DNA of 61,330 bases from Shewanella surugensis (GCF_023284005.1 NZ_JAKIKS010000018.1:1-61330), one strand, 5' to 3'. Positions 25,569 through 34,336 are shown, counted from the first letter of the stretch. Numbers and translations: made by a program. The notes: generated by a model from the sequence alone, not told the origin.

Positions 25569-26795
25569 ATGAGCAGTGTGCAGTATGGCAAACTCAATGA
25601 CAGTCAAATTAAAAGATGGTTGGCTGATAGTTCGTCGCGTGAGTTTCGAGATCATCGGTATCCTGAATTGCGATTAAGAGCTATTAGCAAACGCGGCCGA
25701 GCATCGGTGCATTTGATTTTGCCCAGTGACGGTAAAACCGCATGGAAAAAGCAGGGCAATTGGCCAAGCCTTTGTTTAAAGACTCTGGTGAATGATTTGC
25801 CTAAACGCCTAGCAAAGGTCGCTGCGGGTGAGGTGGTGAACTCGGCTGAGCTGGTAACAGTATCTGATTTACTTAATTGGTATGTGGGCCATATTCAAAG
25901 CAATACGACGTTAAGTAAAAGCTGGCGGCGCAATTGTAAAAGCATGAGCAAAACGCACCTTCATCCACGCTTAGGCGATGTGCTTTTGTCGCAGCTTGAT
26001 TTCATCACAGTGGATACCGAACTCGTTAAAACTATGCTGGCAGATGAGTATGCACCGCACTACATAAGATTGACGGCCAATGTATTAAAGCGGGCCCTAA
26101 GTACGGCATGTGATTTGCGTTTACTGAGTCAAGATCCATTAGCCGGGTATCGAGTGCAATTAAGTTTAACTTTGCCTCCTGAAATTGATGCGCCATTAAG
26201 TGAAGCTGATTTAAACGCGCTATTTAGTTCACTAAAATCGGCTAATAAGCCCTGCAATATGTTGTTCATGCTGATGATTATGTTTGGCTCGCGCATTGAT
26301 GAGACAAGGCTAGCAAAATGGTCCCATTTTGCGGGGGAGTATTGGTCTATCCCTGCGTTAGATACCAAAACCAAGCAAGCGCACCGGTTGCCATTAACTG
26401 GCGCGGCTAAAGGTTTGTTACGTGTTTATAAACGTTGGCAGTTAAAGCATATCGGCAAACGAGAATATTTGTTTGCTGGGGATCGTAGTGAAGTGGTTTC
26501 AATCCGTACGGTTCAGTATTGGAGTGAGTCTATCCGGTTTAAATATTTTACTAGCCATGCATTGCGCAAATTGTGCCGCACGATCATTGCCGATATGGGC
26601 GTCGATACCATGGTCGGAGAACGCATTTTAAATCATGCATTGCCGTTGTTGTTACGCACTTATGTGCGCACATCGCTGGATAGCGGCATGTTACGAGCGT
26701 TGAATGATTACCACATGTATTTGATTGATAAAGGCTGTGCTGAATTGAACAGAGCAGGGGAGCAGGGTGATGAGCAAAAAAGTGCAGGGCTTTGA
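25569..26795 (+). CDS. Second tyrosine recombinase
   Basis: 408 aa with an Arm-type N-terminal domain and a complete catalytic set: Arg in FGSRIDETRLAKW, Lys in DTKTKQAHRLP, HALR in SHALRKLCR, His in ILNHALP and Tyr in RTYVRTS. It is joined directly to the replication genes and overlaps the HTH gene behind it. This is an unusual place for an integrase. It may resolve genome multimers, invert DNA or control another element. It is not next to either att site, so it is unlikely to be the main integrase. Confidence 0.88.
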   Translation: MSSVQYGKLNDSQIKRWLADSSSREFRDHRYPELRLRAISKRGRASVHLILPSDGKTAWKKQGNWPSLCLKTLVNDLPKRLAKVAAGEVVNSAELVTVSDLLNWYVGHIQSNTTLSKSWRRNCKSMSKTHLHPRLGDVLLSQLDFITVDTELVKTMLADEYAPHYIRLTANVLKRALSTACDLRLLSQDPLAGYRVQLSLTLPPEIDAPLSEADLNALFSSLKSANKPCNMLFMLMIMFGSRIDETRLAKWSHFAGEYWSIPALDTKTKQAHRLPLTGAAKGLLRVYKRWQLKHIGKREYLFAGDRSEVVSIRTVQYWSESIRFKYFTSHALRKLCRTIIADMGVDTMVGERILNHALPLLLRTYVRTSLDSGMLRALNDYHMYLIDKGCAELNRAGEQGDEQKSAGL

Positions 26796-26994
26796 TATTT
26801 TGAAAACTGGGCGGCGTATTCGCGGCATGACGCAAACTGAGGTGGCCCTTCATTATGGTATTTGCATTCGCACTTATCGCAATTGGGAGAGTGGCGCCAG
26901 CCCTGTGAGCTATGACGATATTTTGGCATTCTGTGATGATGTGTTTCAAATTCCTTTGGCCGAAGTGCAACGGAGCGCAGCTTATGCAAATTGA
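26770..26994 (+). CDS. Small HTH protein
   Basis: 74 aa from ATG 26770. GRRIRGMTQTEVALHYGICIRTYRNWESGASPVSYDDILAFC is a single XRE-like HTH. It overlaps the recombinase end and the following antiterminator-like gene start, so it is part of the early-to-late switch. Confidence 0.75.
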   Translation: MSKKVQGFDILKTGRRIRGMTQTEVALHYGICIRTYRNWESGASPVSYDDILAFCDDVFQIPLAEVQRSAAYAN

Positions 26995-27349
26995 GCGAAT
27001 GAGCATTAAAACACTGCGGCGAGAGCTTAAAACATGGGGCCTATATTGGCGGGGGCAGGAGTACGGTGGTGGCTATGGGAGCCGGAGCGCTTGCGACAAA
27101 CTCGGTGAAATTCGAATTGAAAGCACGGAACAGCCAGTGCCAGATCATGTTCATCAATATGACCAACAAGTCGAGCAATTAAGTAATGATTGCCGTCGTG
27201 CGCTGCGCGTTCGCTATATCTGCACAAAGAATTGGGCTCTAGTCGGGTTTGATTCTGAAAAATCATATCAATATTGGCTCAGACGTGCCGAAGGTGAGCT
27301 GTTAGCACTATCTTACCCTAAACATCTAACAGCCTCCCTAGAAATTTAA
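26984..27349 (+). CDS. Q-like antiterminator / late regulator
   Basis: 121 aa from ATG 26984. TLRRELKTWGLYWRGQEYGGGYGSRSACDKLGEI followed by a basic helix RRALRVRYICTKNW is the pattern of small phage antitermination or late-activator proteins (Q/DUF1133-like). It is the last gene before the accessory block and upstream of lysis genes, as expected for control of late transcription. Confidence 0.7.
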   Translation: MQIERMSIKTLRRELKTWGLYWRGQEYGGGYGSRSACDKLGEIRIESTEQPVPDHVHQYDQQVEQLSNDCRRALRVRYICTKNWALVGFDSEKSYQYWLRRAEGELLALSYPKHLTASLEI

Positions 27350-27471
27350 TCACAAATTTTAGTTATGCAGAAAGCAAAAATAACAGTGTTTCATGTAAAA
27401 GTGACAACTCGTGGCTTATGCTACATTAAATTTTATAGTGACTAATGGTGTGGAAGAGTGACGCACTGGCT

Positions 27472-27593
27472 TAATAGCACTCAGAACAGGTGTTATTAGG
27501 CCATTCAATGATAAATATATAGTCGTAATAAAGTTCACTAGTCCGGTAAACACCACCGTGGTTGTTATAGGCAATACAAAGAAAGCCTATAAC
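27472..27593. other. Two hairpins in the leader before the effector gene
   Basis: In the 277-bp gap 27350-27626, TAATAGCAC/GTGTTATTA (27472-27498, one mismatch) and GTTATAGGC/GCCTATAAC (27564-27593, perfect arms) flank a short spacer. The second hairpin ends 22 nt before the SD AAAGGA of the protease-like gene. They may control its transcript or mark an insertion joint. Confidence 0.45.
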
Positions 27594-27626
27594 ATTGAAT
27601 AAAGCCAATTTAAAAAGGATTGAGAT

Positions 27627-28553
27627 ATGTATGCACAAGTAGAGAAACCGAAAGAGAATAAAAGCAGGACGGTTGCTAATACTGTTGTTCAGAAAAAAGG
27701 AAATGGGAAGCAAGGTATTGGTTTCGTAGTTAACAGACCTGAATTCATCGCTCAAAGAAAAATGAGACCAGTAGCGTATAATATTCTTTCACAACAAAGG
27801 GATGGGCAAGTTGTTCAATTAAAATGGTATGATTGTTTTCTGTCATGTTGGCCTTTTCACAAAAGGACAAAGGTGCCTGAAGCAGAATCTTTATTGAACA
27901 GTCAAGAAGAACAACCTAAGTTTGAACAACACTTGGGAGAGCAGTTTAAGGAATTCTTTAATGAGGACGAAGATTATGAGGCGTTAGAGTCTGCTTGCAA
28001 TGACGAAAATCTTCGCGGTGTGTGTACAGCTTTGACAGTGGACTGGTTTCTCAAGATTATTGCAGGTGACAATATCACAGAGAACCCCTTAAGAATGCCA
28101 AAAAAATTGAAGATACTAGTGCAGGAGCACCAAAAATATCAGAAGAAGGCTTTAAAATCATCGAATGGAATGGATGAATATTTGGAAATGAAAGGTCTTA
28201 AACGAATGCTGGTTCCAGATGGCTATGATGATTTTGTTCGTGGCTGGATTGATATGAAAACTGGAGAAATCGGTGAAATGAATTATTTAGAGTTGGAAGT
28301 TGGGAAAATGTATATGATGGATTTTGGAGATAAAGGGGGAGAAGGAAGAGGACACACAATTGGGATATTTAAAAAAGAGAATGATCAAATTGTTGTGCGT
28401 GACCAAAACGTAGGTCAAGTTGTTGTTGAAAATATGGAAGAGCTTTCAACAAAGTATTCCAAAGCCTTTGAGCAAACTGCGAGAGAACGTATTCAAGGTA
28501 AAGATGTTCCCCTATATCGCAGATGGACTCTTTACCATGTAATTCAGAATTAG
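27627..28553 (+). CDS. Putative YopT/C58-like cysteine protease effector with eCIS/DUF4157-type leader
   Basis: 308 aa. Residues 1-65 are a basic leader with VVQKKGNGKQGIGF and VNRPEFIAQRKM, very like the leader of DUF4157 and other cargo of extracellular contractile injection systems. The C-terminal part has GVCTALTVDWF (Cys133), GRGHTIGIF (His243) and VVRDQNVGQ (Asp259). The His-Asp spacing of 16 equals that of YopT, and the Cys-His gap (110) is close. This fits a papain-like C58 protease acting on a eukaryotic or bacterial target. SD AAAGGA at good spacing. Not a virion gene. Context: start of the accessory block. The assignment rests on motif order. Confidence 0.65.
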   Translation: MYAQVEKPKENKSRTVANTVVQKKGNGKQGIGFVVNRPEFIAQRKMRPVAYNILSQQRDGQVVQLKWYDCFLSCWPFHKRTKVPEAESLLNSQEEQPKFEQHLGEQFKEFFNEDEDYEALESACNDENLRGVCTALTVDWFLKIIAGDNITENPLRMPKKLKILVQEHQKYQKKALKSSNGMDEYLEMKGLKRMLVPDGYDDFVRGWIDMKTGEIGEMNYLELEVGKMYMMDFGDKGGEGRGHTIGIFKKENDQIVVRDQNVGQVVVENMEELSTKYSKAFEQTARERIQGKDVPLYRRWTLYHVIQN

Positions 28554-28657
28554 TTGTTACCGAGTTCGAATGCCCATAACAAAACCTATGAATTATTAAA
28601 ACTCTTTTTAACCCAGTTGATATGAGAGGTGGGCTGACTTAACAATTCCCTTCTAAA

Positions 28658-28963
28658 GTGAATCTATCAACAGAACAAATAATTTCCCTCAAAAACCGTG
28701 CATTTACCATGATAGAGAAGTATACCACGCGACTTTGGCTTTCAGCCGCCAAAGTCCATGCTTTAAGCCTCAAAATTAGGCGTGGGGGGGAATTCATTCA
28801 CTTTGATGGTCGTGATGGGTTTATAAGTAATATTGCATCTTCGAATAAGGCATTACTAGAATTGCAATGGCAAGGACAGCAACCAACTTATTTTGAATTT
28901 TCGCTAAATGGATCATCTAAAGAGTTAAGCGAAATTAAAAAGAGCTGTAAAGCTTCTTTATAA
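28658..28963 (+). CDS. Small protein of unknown function, 101 aa
   Basis: GTG start, no good SD, so the start is uncertain; internal ATG at ~28709 is an option. The residues LSLKIRRGGEFIHFDGRDGFISN and ALLELQWQG look alpha/beta. A decayed paralogue of its 5' part is present at 34305-34336/37102-37120, split by an IS element, so this gene existed twice on the prophage. Confidence 0.45.
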   Translation: MNLSTEQIISLKNRAFTMIEKYTTRLWLSAAKVHALSLKIRRGGEFIHFDGRDGFISNIASSNKALLELQWQGQQPTYFEFSLNGSSKELSEIKKSCKASL

Positions 28964-29306
28964 CGTATTCACATCGTTTTTAGAGTTAAGTTTCAGAGTG
29001 GCGGATTTCACCACTTATTATCATTTAAATTTTTGCCGTTTTTTGCTAAGATAAGGGCTCATTTTAAGGGGGTCAGAGCTCTTTTCCCTCGAACCCCAAT
29101 GCCGCGTGGCGTCCAATCAGTATTATGGTAAATCGGCGATTTTTGAGGGAAATTATCTTTATTATTGATCACTATGTTTTTTACTATAATTAATTTGTGA
29201 CCTTCAAACATTAAAAAAATTGCAACCCTATAGCATGATGCATATCAGTTAGCAGGACATACAACTTAACAGATAAACAGGTGTTGATTATTTTCAAGGA
29301 GTGACG
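28964..29306. other. Intergenic region before the MFS transporter gene
   Basis: 343 bases without a gene. A hairpin AGTGG...CCACT at 28997-29015 (AGTGGCGGATTTCACCACT) is nearly the same as one at 37195-37210, each following a copy of the 28658 gene. A promoter for the transporter is expected here but none stands out. Confidence 0.4.
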
Positions 29307-30716
29307 ATGACTCTTACAGATAAGACTGATTTAATGAAAAATGAAAAATGGCACTGGAAATCAGCTTTATTTCTCATTTGGTTATGCTCATTAGGTTTTT
29401 ATTTTCATCAATATATGTTTCGACTTATTCCTAGTCTATTTGTTCCCCATATACATGATGGTAATATGTTGAACCCCATACAGCTCAATATGGTATTATT
29501 TGTTTTTTGGTTTGCTTATGTGGCTTTTCAATCCCCTGCAAGTGTGATAGTTGATAAATTATCCTTTGAGTTTCTCCTATTAATCATGTCTTTGTTACAT
29601 ATTTCAGGCATACTATTACTCGCAATATCAACTCATTTCTACATGGTGGCGATGGCACTCTTTATTTTAGGTATCGCTTCTAGTTTTTCTTTAGTGTTTA
29701 GTCTATATATTGCTAAAAATATTTTTACTCAAAAGATGTATTCTTTAGCGTTAGGTATTATATTTGCGATAGGGGGGACAGGAGCCATTCTATCCAGCTT
29801 TATTTTTACACTTTTATTTTCTCAATATGGACCGAGTACTGCATTAAAGTTACTTACCTTTATTCCCGTTATCTTAGTCGTTGTTATACTTTTCTTTATG
29901 ATGATAAAAAAAAGACGATTTTTATTAAAGAGTAATGCTGTTGTTTCTTCTTTACCTTCATACCCTACTGTTAACAATGATCAATCAAAAATAATTAAAA
30001 AACATGCTAATTTAATGAAATCTTATGCGTACGTTTTTTTTCATGCGTTACCTATGGTCTCTTTTTATGCTTCTTGGCTATTTCCTTTTATGGAGGATAA
30101 ATTGGGTGCTCATAATTTATATACAGAAACATCTGTTGCGACCGTTTTTATTGGTTATATTATCGGATCACCTTTGGCAGGTTGGTTAACGAAAATGTTT
30201 TATCATTATAGAGAGTTTATCCTATTTATAATCAGTTTATTAGGCATGGTCATAAGTATATTCGTCATTTATGCTACCTTGTCGAATATGTTAACGGCAC
30301 TGTTATTATTAATGTTAGGCATGATAAGTAGCTTTACTGTGATGGCGATATCAATTACGGCCGATATTGCGCCAAAAAAAACACATTCATTATCAATGAG
30401 TATCAGTAGTCAATGTATTAACTTAGGGGGTGCTGTGGCGCTATTGTTCATTGCAGGTGTTTTTTACTGGTTTGATATTGCCAGTTTTTATCCCAATCTA
30501 AAAGAGTTTCATGTTATATTGTTTATTATACCAGTGAGTTATGCTGTGGCCATGCTTATTGCATTATCAATGGCAATATATGAACATCAGTTTGTAACGT
30601 TATTGACTGATTTTCAGCACTATAAAACAAATTACAATGAGAATAAAACTAATACCGATAAGTTCATTACTCAGAAACCTTTCATTGAAAAAAAGAAGAA
30701 AAACCACCCAAACTGA
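29307..30716 (+). CDS. MFS transporter, 12 predicted membrane segments
   Basis: ~469 aa from ATG 29307 (SD AAGGAG). Hydrophobic segments spaced through the protein, with the MFS-like loop between segments 2 and 3 (SPASVIVDKLSFEFLLLIMS) and a central cytoplasmic loop (KKRRFLLKSNAVVSS ... KKHANLMKS). No signature identifies the substrate. The basic C-terminal tail (EKKKKNHPN) is cytoplasmic. A transporter is unusual phage cargo. Very AT-rich compared with structural phage genes, suggesting recent acquisition. Confidence 0.85.
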   Translation: MTLTDKTDLMKNEKWHWKSALFLIWLCSLGFYFHQYMFRLIPSLFVPHIHDGNMLNPIQLNMVLFVFWFAYVAFQSPASVIVDKLSFEFLLLIMSLLHISGILLLAISTHFYMVAMALFILGIASSFSLVFSLYIAKNIFTQKMYSLALGIIFAIGGTGAILSSFIFTLLFSQYGPSTALKLLTFIPVILVVVILFFMMIKKRRFLLKSNAVVSSLPSYPTVNNDQSKIIKKHANLMKSYAYVFFHALPMVSFYASWLFPFMEDKLGAHNLYTETSVATVFIGYIIGSPLAGWLTKMFYHYREFILFIISLLGMVISIFVIYATLSNMLTALLLLMLGMISSFTVMAISITADIAPKKTHSLSMSISSQCINLGGAVALLFIAGVFYWFDIASFYPNLKEFHVILFIIPVSYAVAMLIALSMAIYEHQFVTLLTDFQHYKTNYNENKTNTDKFITQKPFIEKKKKNHPN

Positions 30717-30769
30717 GTAGATAACAGGCGAGATTTATGGATGAATATTTCAAATATGGAGTTAAACCC

Positions 30770-30798
30770 TACCAGTGATAAGGCACCTTATCACTGTA
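30770..30798. repeat. Palindrome copy 1 (TACCAGTGATAA family)
   Basis: TACCAGTGATAAGG-CA-CCTTATCACTGTA: 12-14-bp arms. One of four related dyads in 30.7-32.9 kb, here just after the MFS gene. No T-tract follows, so it is not a standard terminator. Confidence 0.8.
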
Positions 30799-30925
30799 AG
30801 ACTTCCCAGCTACATCTACAAATACTGTGTTAATACCAATGTTATAACGAGAATCAAACCAGTATGCTGGTATGATTTTATTTATATCCTAAACTGTAAT
30901 AAACATACTATTAAAGGGAATGATT

Positions 30926-31648
30926 ATGGTTGCTTCTCGCTATGTTTACTTTCGTTGTCTTGGGTTCATGGGAATGTTCAGTGTCCTTTTCGGTTGTGCT
31001 AATAATATGACTCAGTTAACACCAATTTCAGAGCCATATGTTTTATTTAAAGTTTATGACATATCTGATAGTAGCAAAAATAAAGTGCTCACTTCTTTTT
31101 TGAATGATAAAAATGTGAGGTTCACCTACGGAAGTGTACGGAATGACAGAGTTAAAATTTTAGTTGAAAGACAATTTAAAACAAGAGAGTCGATGACTGC
31201 GTATTTGTACAGCGAAGCTTGGCGCTTGCCTGATCATGTACGTCACCCTGATAAAGAAAAGGGAAAAGAGCCTGTATTTACAGAATCTTTTCTTGCTCCT
31301 CCCCATAAATTCGCCTTTAAAGAAGTCATTGAAAATAAAGATTTCTTCTCTAAATCAGAACAAGGGTTACCTACTTCTATTATCGTGTACAAGTTTAGAG
31401 ATAAACATCAATTAAACACAGCGGTTGATTATTTTTCAAAGCACATTACTCAAGTAGATCTGTATCAATATCAATTATCCTCATCAAGTTATCTAGCTAA
31501 AAATGAGGCTGCTTTGGAAGTTTTGCTAGCAGTTAAGTTTAAAAGTGCTGAGAAACAATTAGAATGGCTTAAAATGAAACGGGGTGTTTTACCACCTGAT
31601 TTCCATCAAGGTTTATATTGCCCTCACCTTCCAAAAATTACCCTTTGA
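30926..31648 (+). CDS. Predicted lipoprotein, 240 aa
   Basis: Start ATG 30926, 7 nt from AAAGGGAA (the ATG at 30920 is too close). N-terminal hydrophobic run LGFMGMFSVLFGC with lipobox LFGC|A, so outer- or inner-membrane lipoprotein. The mature part has two similar alpha/beta halves (e.g. VLFKVYDISDSSKNKVLTSF and SIIVYKFRDKHQLNTAVDYF), suggesting a duplicated fold. No family recognised. Lies between palindrome copies 1 and 2. Confidence 0.7.
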   Translation: MVASRYVYFRCLGFMGMFSVLFGCANNMTQLTPISEPYVLFKVYDISDSSKNKVLTSFLNDKNVRFTYGSVRNDRVKILVERQFKTRESMTAYLYSEAWRLPDHVRHPDKEKGKEPVFTESFLAPPHKFAFKEVIENKDFFSKSEQGLPTSIIVYKFRDKHQLNTAVDYFSKHITQVDLYQYQLSSSSYLAKNEAALEVLLAVKFKSAEKQLEWLKMKRGVLPPDFHQGLYCPHLPKITL

Positions 31649-31682
31649 ATCTATTGATAATTAAATAAAATTAAAGTTCCTC

Positions 31683-31713
31683 TACCAGTGATAAACCGGG
31701 TTTATCACTGGTA
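31683..31713. repeat. Palindrome copy 2
   Basis: Perfect 15-bp arms TACCAGTGATAAACC / GGTTTATCACTGGTA around one G. It follows the lipoprotein gene by 35 bp. Confidence 0.9.
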
Positions 31714-31727
31714 GCCCAATTTGAATA

Positions 31728-31757
31728 CACCCGTGATAAGAACAGTTATCACTGGTA
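31728..31757. repeat. Palindrome copy 3
   Basis: CCGTGATAA, loop GAACAG, TTATCACTGG. The left arm has one change. Only 15 bp after copy 2, so copies 2 and 3 form a pair. Confidence 0.8.
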
Positions 31758-31979
31758 GGGGGAAGGTTCGATTGGGAGATTTAATAGAGTTTTTTTGTGG
31801 AAAGTAGAATGGATCAGTGTAACAATCATTACATCCTGTAAACTCAATCACAAGTTGTTATTGTTAATAACATGATTATGATACTGAAATATATTGTTTT
31901 TTAATTATAGTTAGTGAGCAATCGTGAAACCCAATGCATGGATAAAACTTACACTCTCTATAATTAAAGGATTAATACT

Positions 31980-32801
31980 ATGCTTCATAAGCGTTATTTT
32001 ATTGGATTGTTACTGGGTTTAATCTTAAGCCCTCTAGTACAAGCTCAATCAACCTCTTTTTTTCAGATTGTTATTGATAGAACTGGTTCTATGGATCAAA
32101 TTCGTCAATCAACAGGCAACACTCGTTATCAAGATGCAATTACTCAAGCGCAAAGCGATCTTGGTAAAGCTATCGCAGAGGCTGCCGCTCAAGGTGGGAT
32201 ATTAAAAGTAGCGGTTGCAGCATTTGAATCAAATACTGGTTTTGATAAGCGTCTTGATTTTTCAGATCCCCTTGATGCCATGACAGAACTCGATAGCCTA
32301 AAAAGCTTGCCTACAGGGAATATGACACCGTTAGCTGATGCACTTTGTCATAGTGCTGATGAGTTGTTTACACAAAGTAGTGTAAATCCTTACCAAAGAA
32401 ATATAGGGTTTTACACCGATTTAAATGAAAATCAAAGTTCAGGTGAATGCTCAGGCTCTGATTGGACAGCAAAAGTTATTCAGAAGTTTTTTAGTGGATT
32501 TCCTGCCCCAGTCTTTAATGTCACAATGTTTGCTACCATTGATGAATTGACCCAATCGAGCATAAATACATTTAATTTACGAAAAGCTTTAGCTAAAAAT
32601 GAATCTAAAGCTATTGTCGAAAATTCATTATTTAAAACTGCCAATGCAATTGCTAATATTCAAGATGAAGTAACTTTCATGACATCTTTGGCTCAATATT
32701 CAGGAGGAAGTACTTTAGGCTTTGCTGATGCAGTAGAAGATCCAGTTTTAGATTCAGGTGATTCTGATTGCGGAATATTCTTTCCTTGTATTGCAAAATA
32801 A
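31980..32801 (+). CDS. Secreted von Willebrand factor A domain protein
   Basis: 273 aa with a Sec signal peptide (YFIGLLLGLILSPLVQA, cleavage likely after Ala22). A VWA fold follows: MIDAS DRTGSMD at Asp33 (DxTxS variant), TPLADAL with Thr116, and IGFYTDLNEN as the later acidic strand. Cys residues in ALCHSADE, SGECSGSDW and a C-terminal CGIFFPCIAK could form disulphides outside the cytoplasm. VWA domains bind metal and proteins. Ends 18 bp before palindrome copy 4. Role with the neighbouring lipoprotein is a guess. Confidence 0.8.
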   Translation: MLHKRYFIGLLLGLILSPLVQAQSTSFFQIVIDRTGSMDQIRQSTGNTRYQDAITQAQSDLGKAIAEAAAQGGILKVAVAAFESNTGFDKRLDFSDPLDAMTELDSLKSLPTGNMTPLADALCHSADELFTQSSVNPYQRNIGFYTDLNENQSSGECSGSDWTAKVIQKFFSGFPAPVFNVTMFATIDELTQSSINTFNLRKALAKNESKAIVENSLFKTANAIANIQDEVTFMTSLAQYSGGSTLGFADAVEDPVLDSGDSDCGIFFPCIAK

Positions 32802-32819
32802 ATATTTAAATAAATAGAA

Positions 32820-32850
32820 TACCAGTGATAAAAAAGCCTTATCACTGGTA
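32820..32850. repeat. Palindrome copy 4
   Basis: TACCAGTGATAA, 7-base loop AAAAGCC, TTATCACTGGTA: perfect 12-bp arms identical to copy 2's outer arms, with a different loop. It lies between the VWA gene and the convergent kinase-like effector. Confidence 0.9.
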
Positions 32851-32953
32851 GTATGAAAGAGTCTTTAGGGGAATTTAAATATTAACTTATTTTTAAATCC
32901 CCCCTAATAGCTTCTTTTAAGTCATGCGTAAATACAGATTTTAAAGAAACTCA

Positions 32954-34171
32954 CTAATAACTAAACTCATCTCTAAAATCTGTTTCAATAGAATTTAAAT
33001 TAGGTTGGTCTCCTTGCCAATCGAGAGCATTTTCTAAGCAAGCATATTTACCATCAACCGGAAGTAAACAGCCTTCTATTACTGCGAAGTTATCAGGATG
33101 AATATCTGATGCTCTACCGCCTTGCTGCCAATAGTTTCTAAAAAGCTCTAAATCGATTTTTTCAGTTCTACTTGGATTACTCTGATCTTCTATGTAAACA
33201 TGTGCATTTTTTACATCATTTATGTCTGGGGCTATTGTATAAGGGAAACCATCTTTGGTGACACCAGAAGAAAATTGCTCAGATAAATAAGCAAATCGAC
33301 CATCATATAGTGCATTGTATAAACCTTTGAGATTTTCACTTGCATCTTTATATACGTCGCGGTCTAAAGCAGCAGTTCCTATTTTAAGAAGCCTACCATC
33401 AGGCATTTTATAGGCTTCTCTAGAATTACCGTTCCCAATCATCTCAAGATCTCTAATCATTTCATCTTTGGTTTGAGTGTTTCGATTAAGCTTTACATTA
33501 TCAATTTCTAAAAATGGATTTGCAAGTGAAGCTGCTTCTGCAATTACATTATCTGCATAGGCAAACTCATTATTTGAAAAGGAGCCGTGACTCCCTTCAC
33601 CTTCATACATCGCTACCCCTGGTCCCCCTTCACCTTCATACATCGCTCCCCCTGGTCCCCCTTCACCTTCATAAATCGCTAGCCCTGGTCCCCCTTCATC
33701 TTCATAAATCGAGAGATTAACTTCTCGTAGATTGTTATGAGCTAATAATTGATTTCTAATTTGGGAATGATTATCAGGATGACTGTGTTGAAGTTCTATC
33801 ACTTCAACTTCATTTTTCATATTCCCCTTTCGAAAAAGAATATCTGTGCCTTCAATCCAAAAGTTGTTTTGATCGCTCTTGAAGTATTGTTGTGAACTCA
33901 CACCACACATATCTTTAAGTTGTTGAAATGAAGCTGCTCTACCTTCGTCGCTTGTTTGATTATCCATAATCTTAAATAACAATTCACGAGCTTGGTCTTT
34001 GTCAGTACCACAAAAATAATCAGCTATAATGTCCCATACTTTTTCAAATTTACTTTGCTGTTGCTTGAATTCGATAATATTACCAGCATTTTTTATATGC
34101 TCTAGTTCGCTCGATCCGATATTTCGTTCTGAGAAAAAATTGTTATTTGAGGATAATGTTATATTAGTCAT
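32954..34171 (-). CDS. Putative type III-type effector: STE-like N-domain, YEGEGGPG repeats, kinase-like C-domain
   Basis: 405 aa. Residues ~40-125 (VWDIIADYFCGTDKDQA ... FQQLKDMCG ... FWIEG) resemble the WEK-x-x-x-FFC N-terminal domain of Salmonella SspH/SifA-type effectors. Then four 10-residue repeats of (I/M)YEGEGGPG (~155-200). The C-terminal part has IGNGNSREAYKMPDGRLLKIG, a Gly-loop with Lys, and DIHPDNFAVIEG resembling an HxDN catalytic loop, so an OspG/NleH-like small kinase is plausible. No signal peptide. Oriented against the VWA gene. The kinase fold is tentative: the Asp-Gly metal motif is only weakly visible (DGKYACLE). Confidence 0.6.
   Translation of the reverse strand: MTNITLSSNNNFFSERNIGSSELEHIKNAGNIIEFKQQQSKFEKVWDIIADYFCGTDKDQARELLFKIMDNQTSDEGRAASFQQLKDMCGVSSQQYFKSDQNNFWIEGTDILFRKGNMKNEVEVIELQHSHPDNHSQIRNQLLAHNNLREVNLSIYEDEGGPGLAIYEGEGGPGGAMYEGEGGPGVAMYEGEGSHGSFSNNEFAYADNVIAEAASLANPFLEIDNVKLNRNTQTKDEMIRDLEMIGNGNSREAYKMPDGRLLKIGTAALDRDVYKDASENLKGLYNALYDGRFAYLSEQFSSGVTKDGFPYTIAPDINDVKNAHVYIEDQSNPSRTEKIDLELFRNYWQQGGRASDIHPDNFAVIEGCLLPVDGKYACLENALDWQGDQPNLNSIETDFRDEFSY
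33592..33714. repeat. 30-bp tandem repeat, about four units, coding
   Basis: Units beginning CCTTCACCTTCATACATCG repeat at a 30-bp period, encoding 10-residue YEGEGGPG repeats on the minus strand. The outer units are slightly diverged. Length changes by slippage are expected. Confidence 0.88.
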
Positions 34172-34336
34172 ATTTATATCAAATGAAAGTGGATTACCTT
34201 CTATTCTTACTTAAATAAGCAAGATTTTCTTCTAGATTACGTAAAAACTATAAATTTTAGTTGAAAATTTAGTAAACGAGAGAGATTTTCCCTATTGAAC
34301 ATAATAGAGATTGTATGCCACGCGACTTTGGCACTC

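Noticed and set aside
30770..32850. Palindromes as ordinary terminators
   Set aside because: None has a following T-run, and two lie in tandem.
33592..33714. Possible CRISPR array
   Set aside because: A 30-bp contiguous coding repeat without spacers. No cas genes in the window.
33514..33720. Plus-strand frame with repeated LHLHTSLPLVP
   Set aside because: Antisense shadow of the YEGEGGPG repeats in the effector-like gene.
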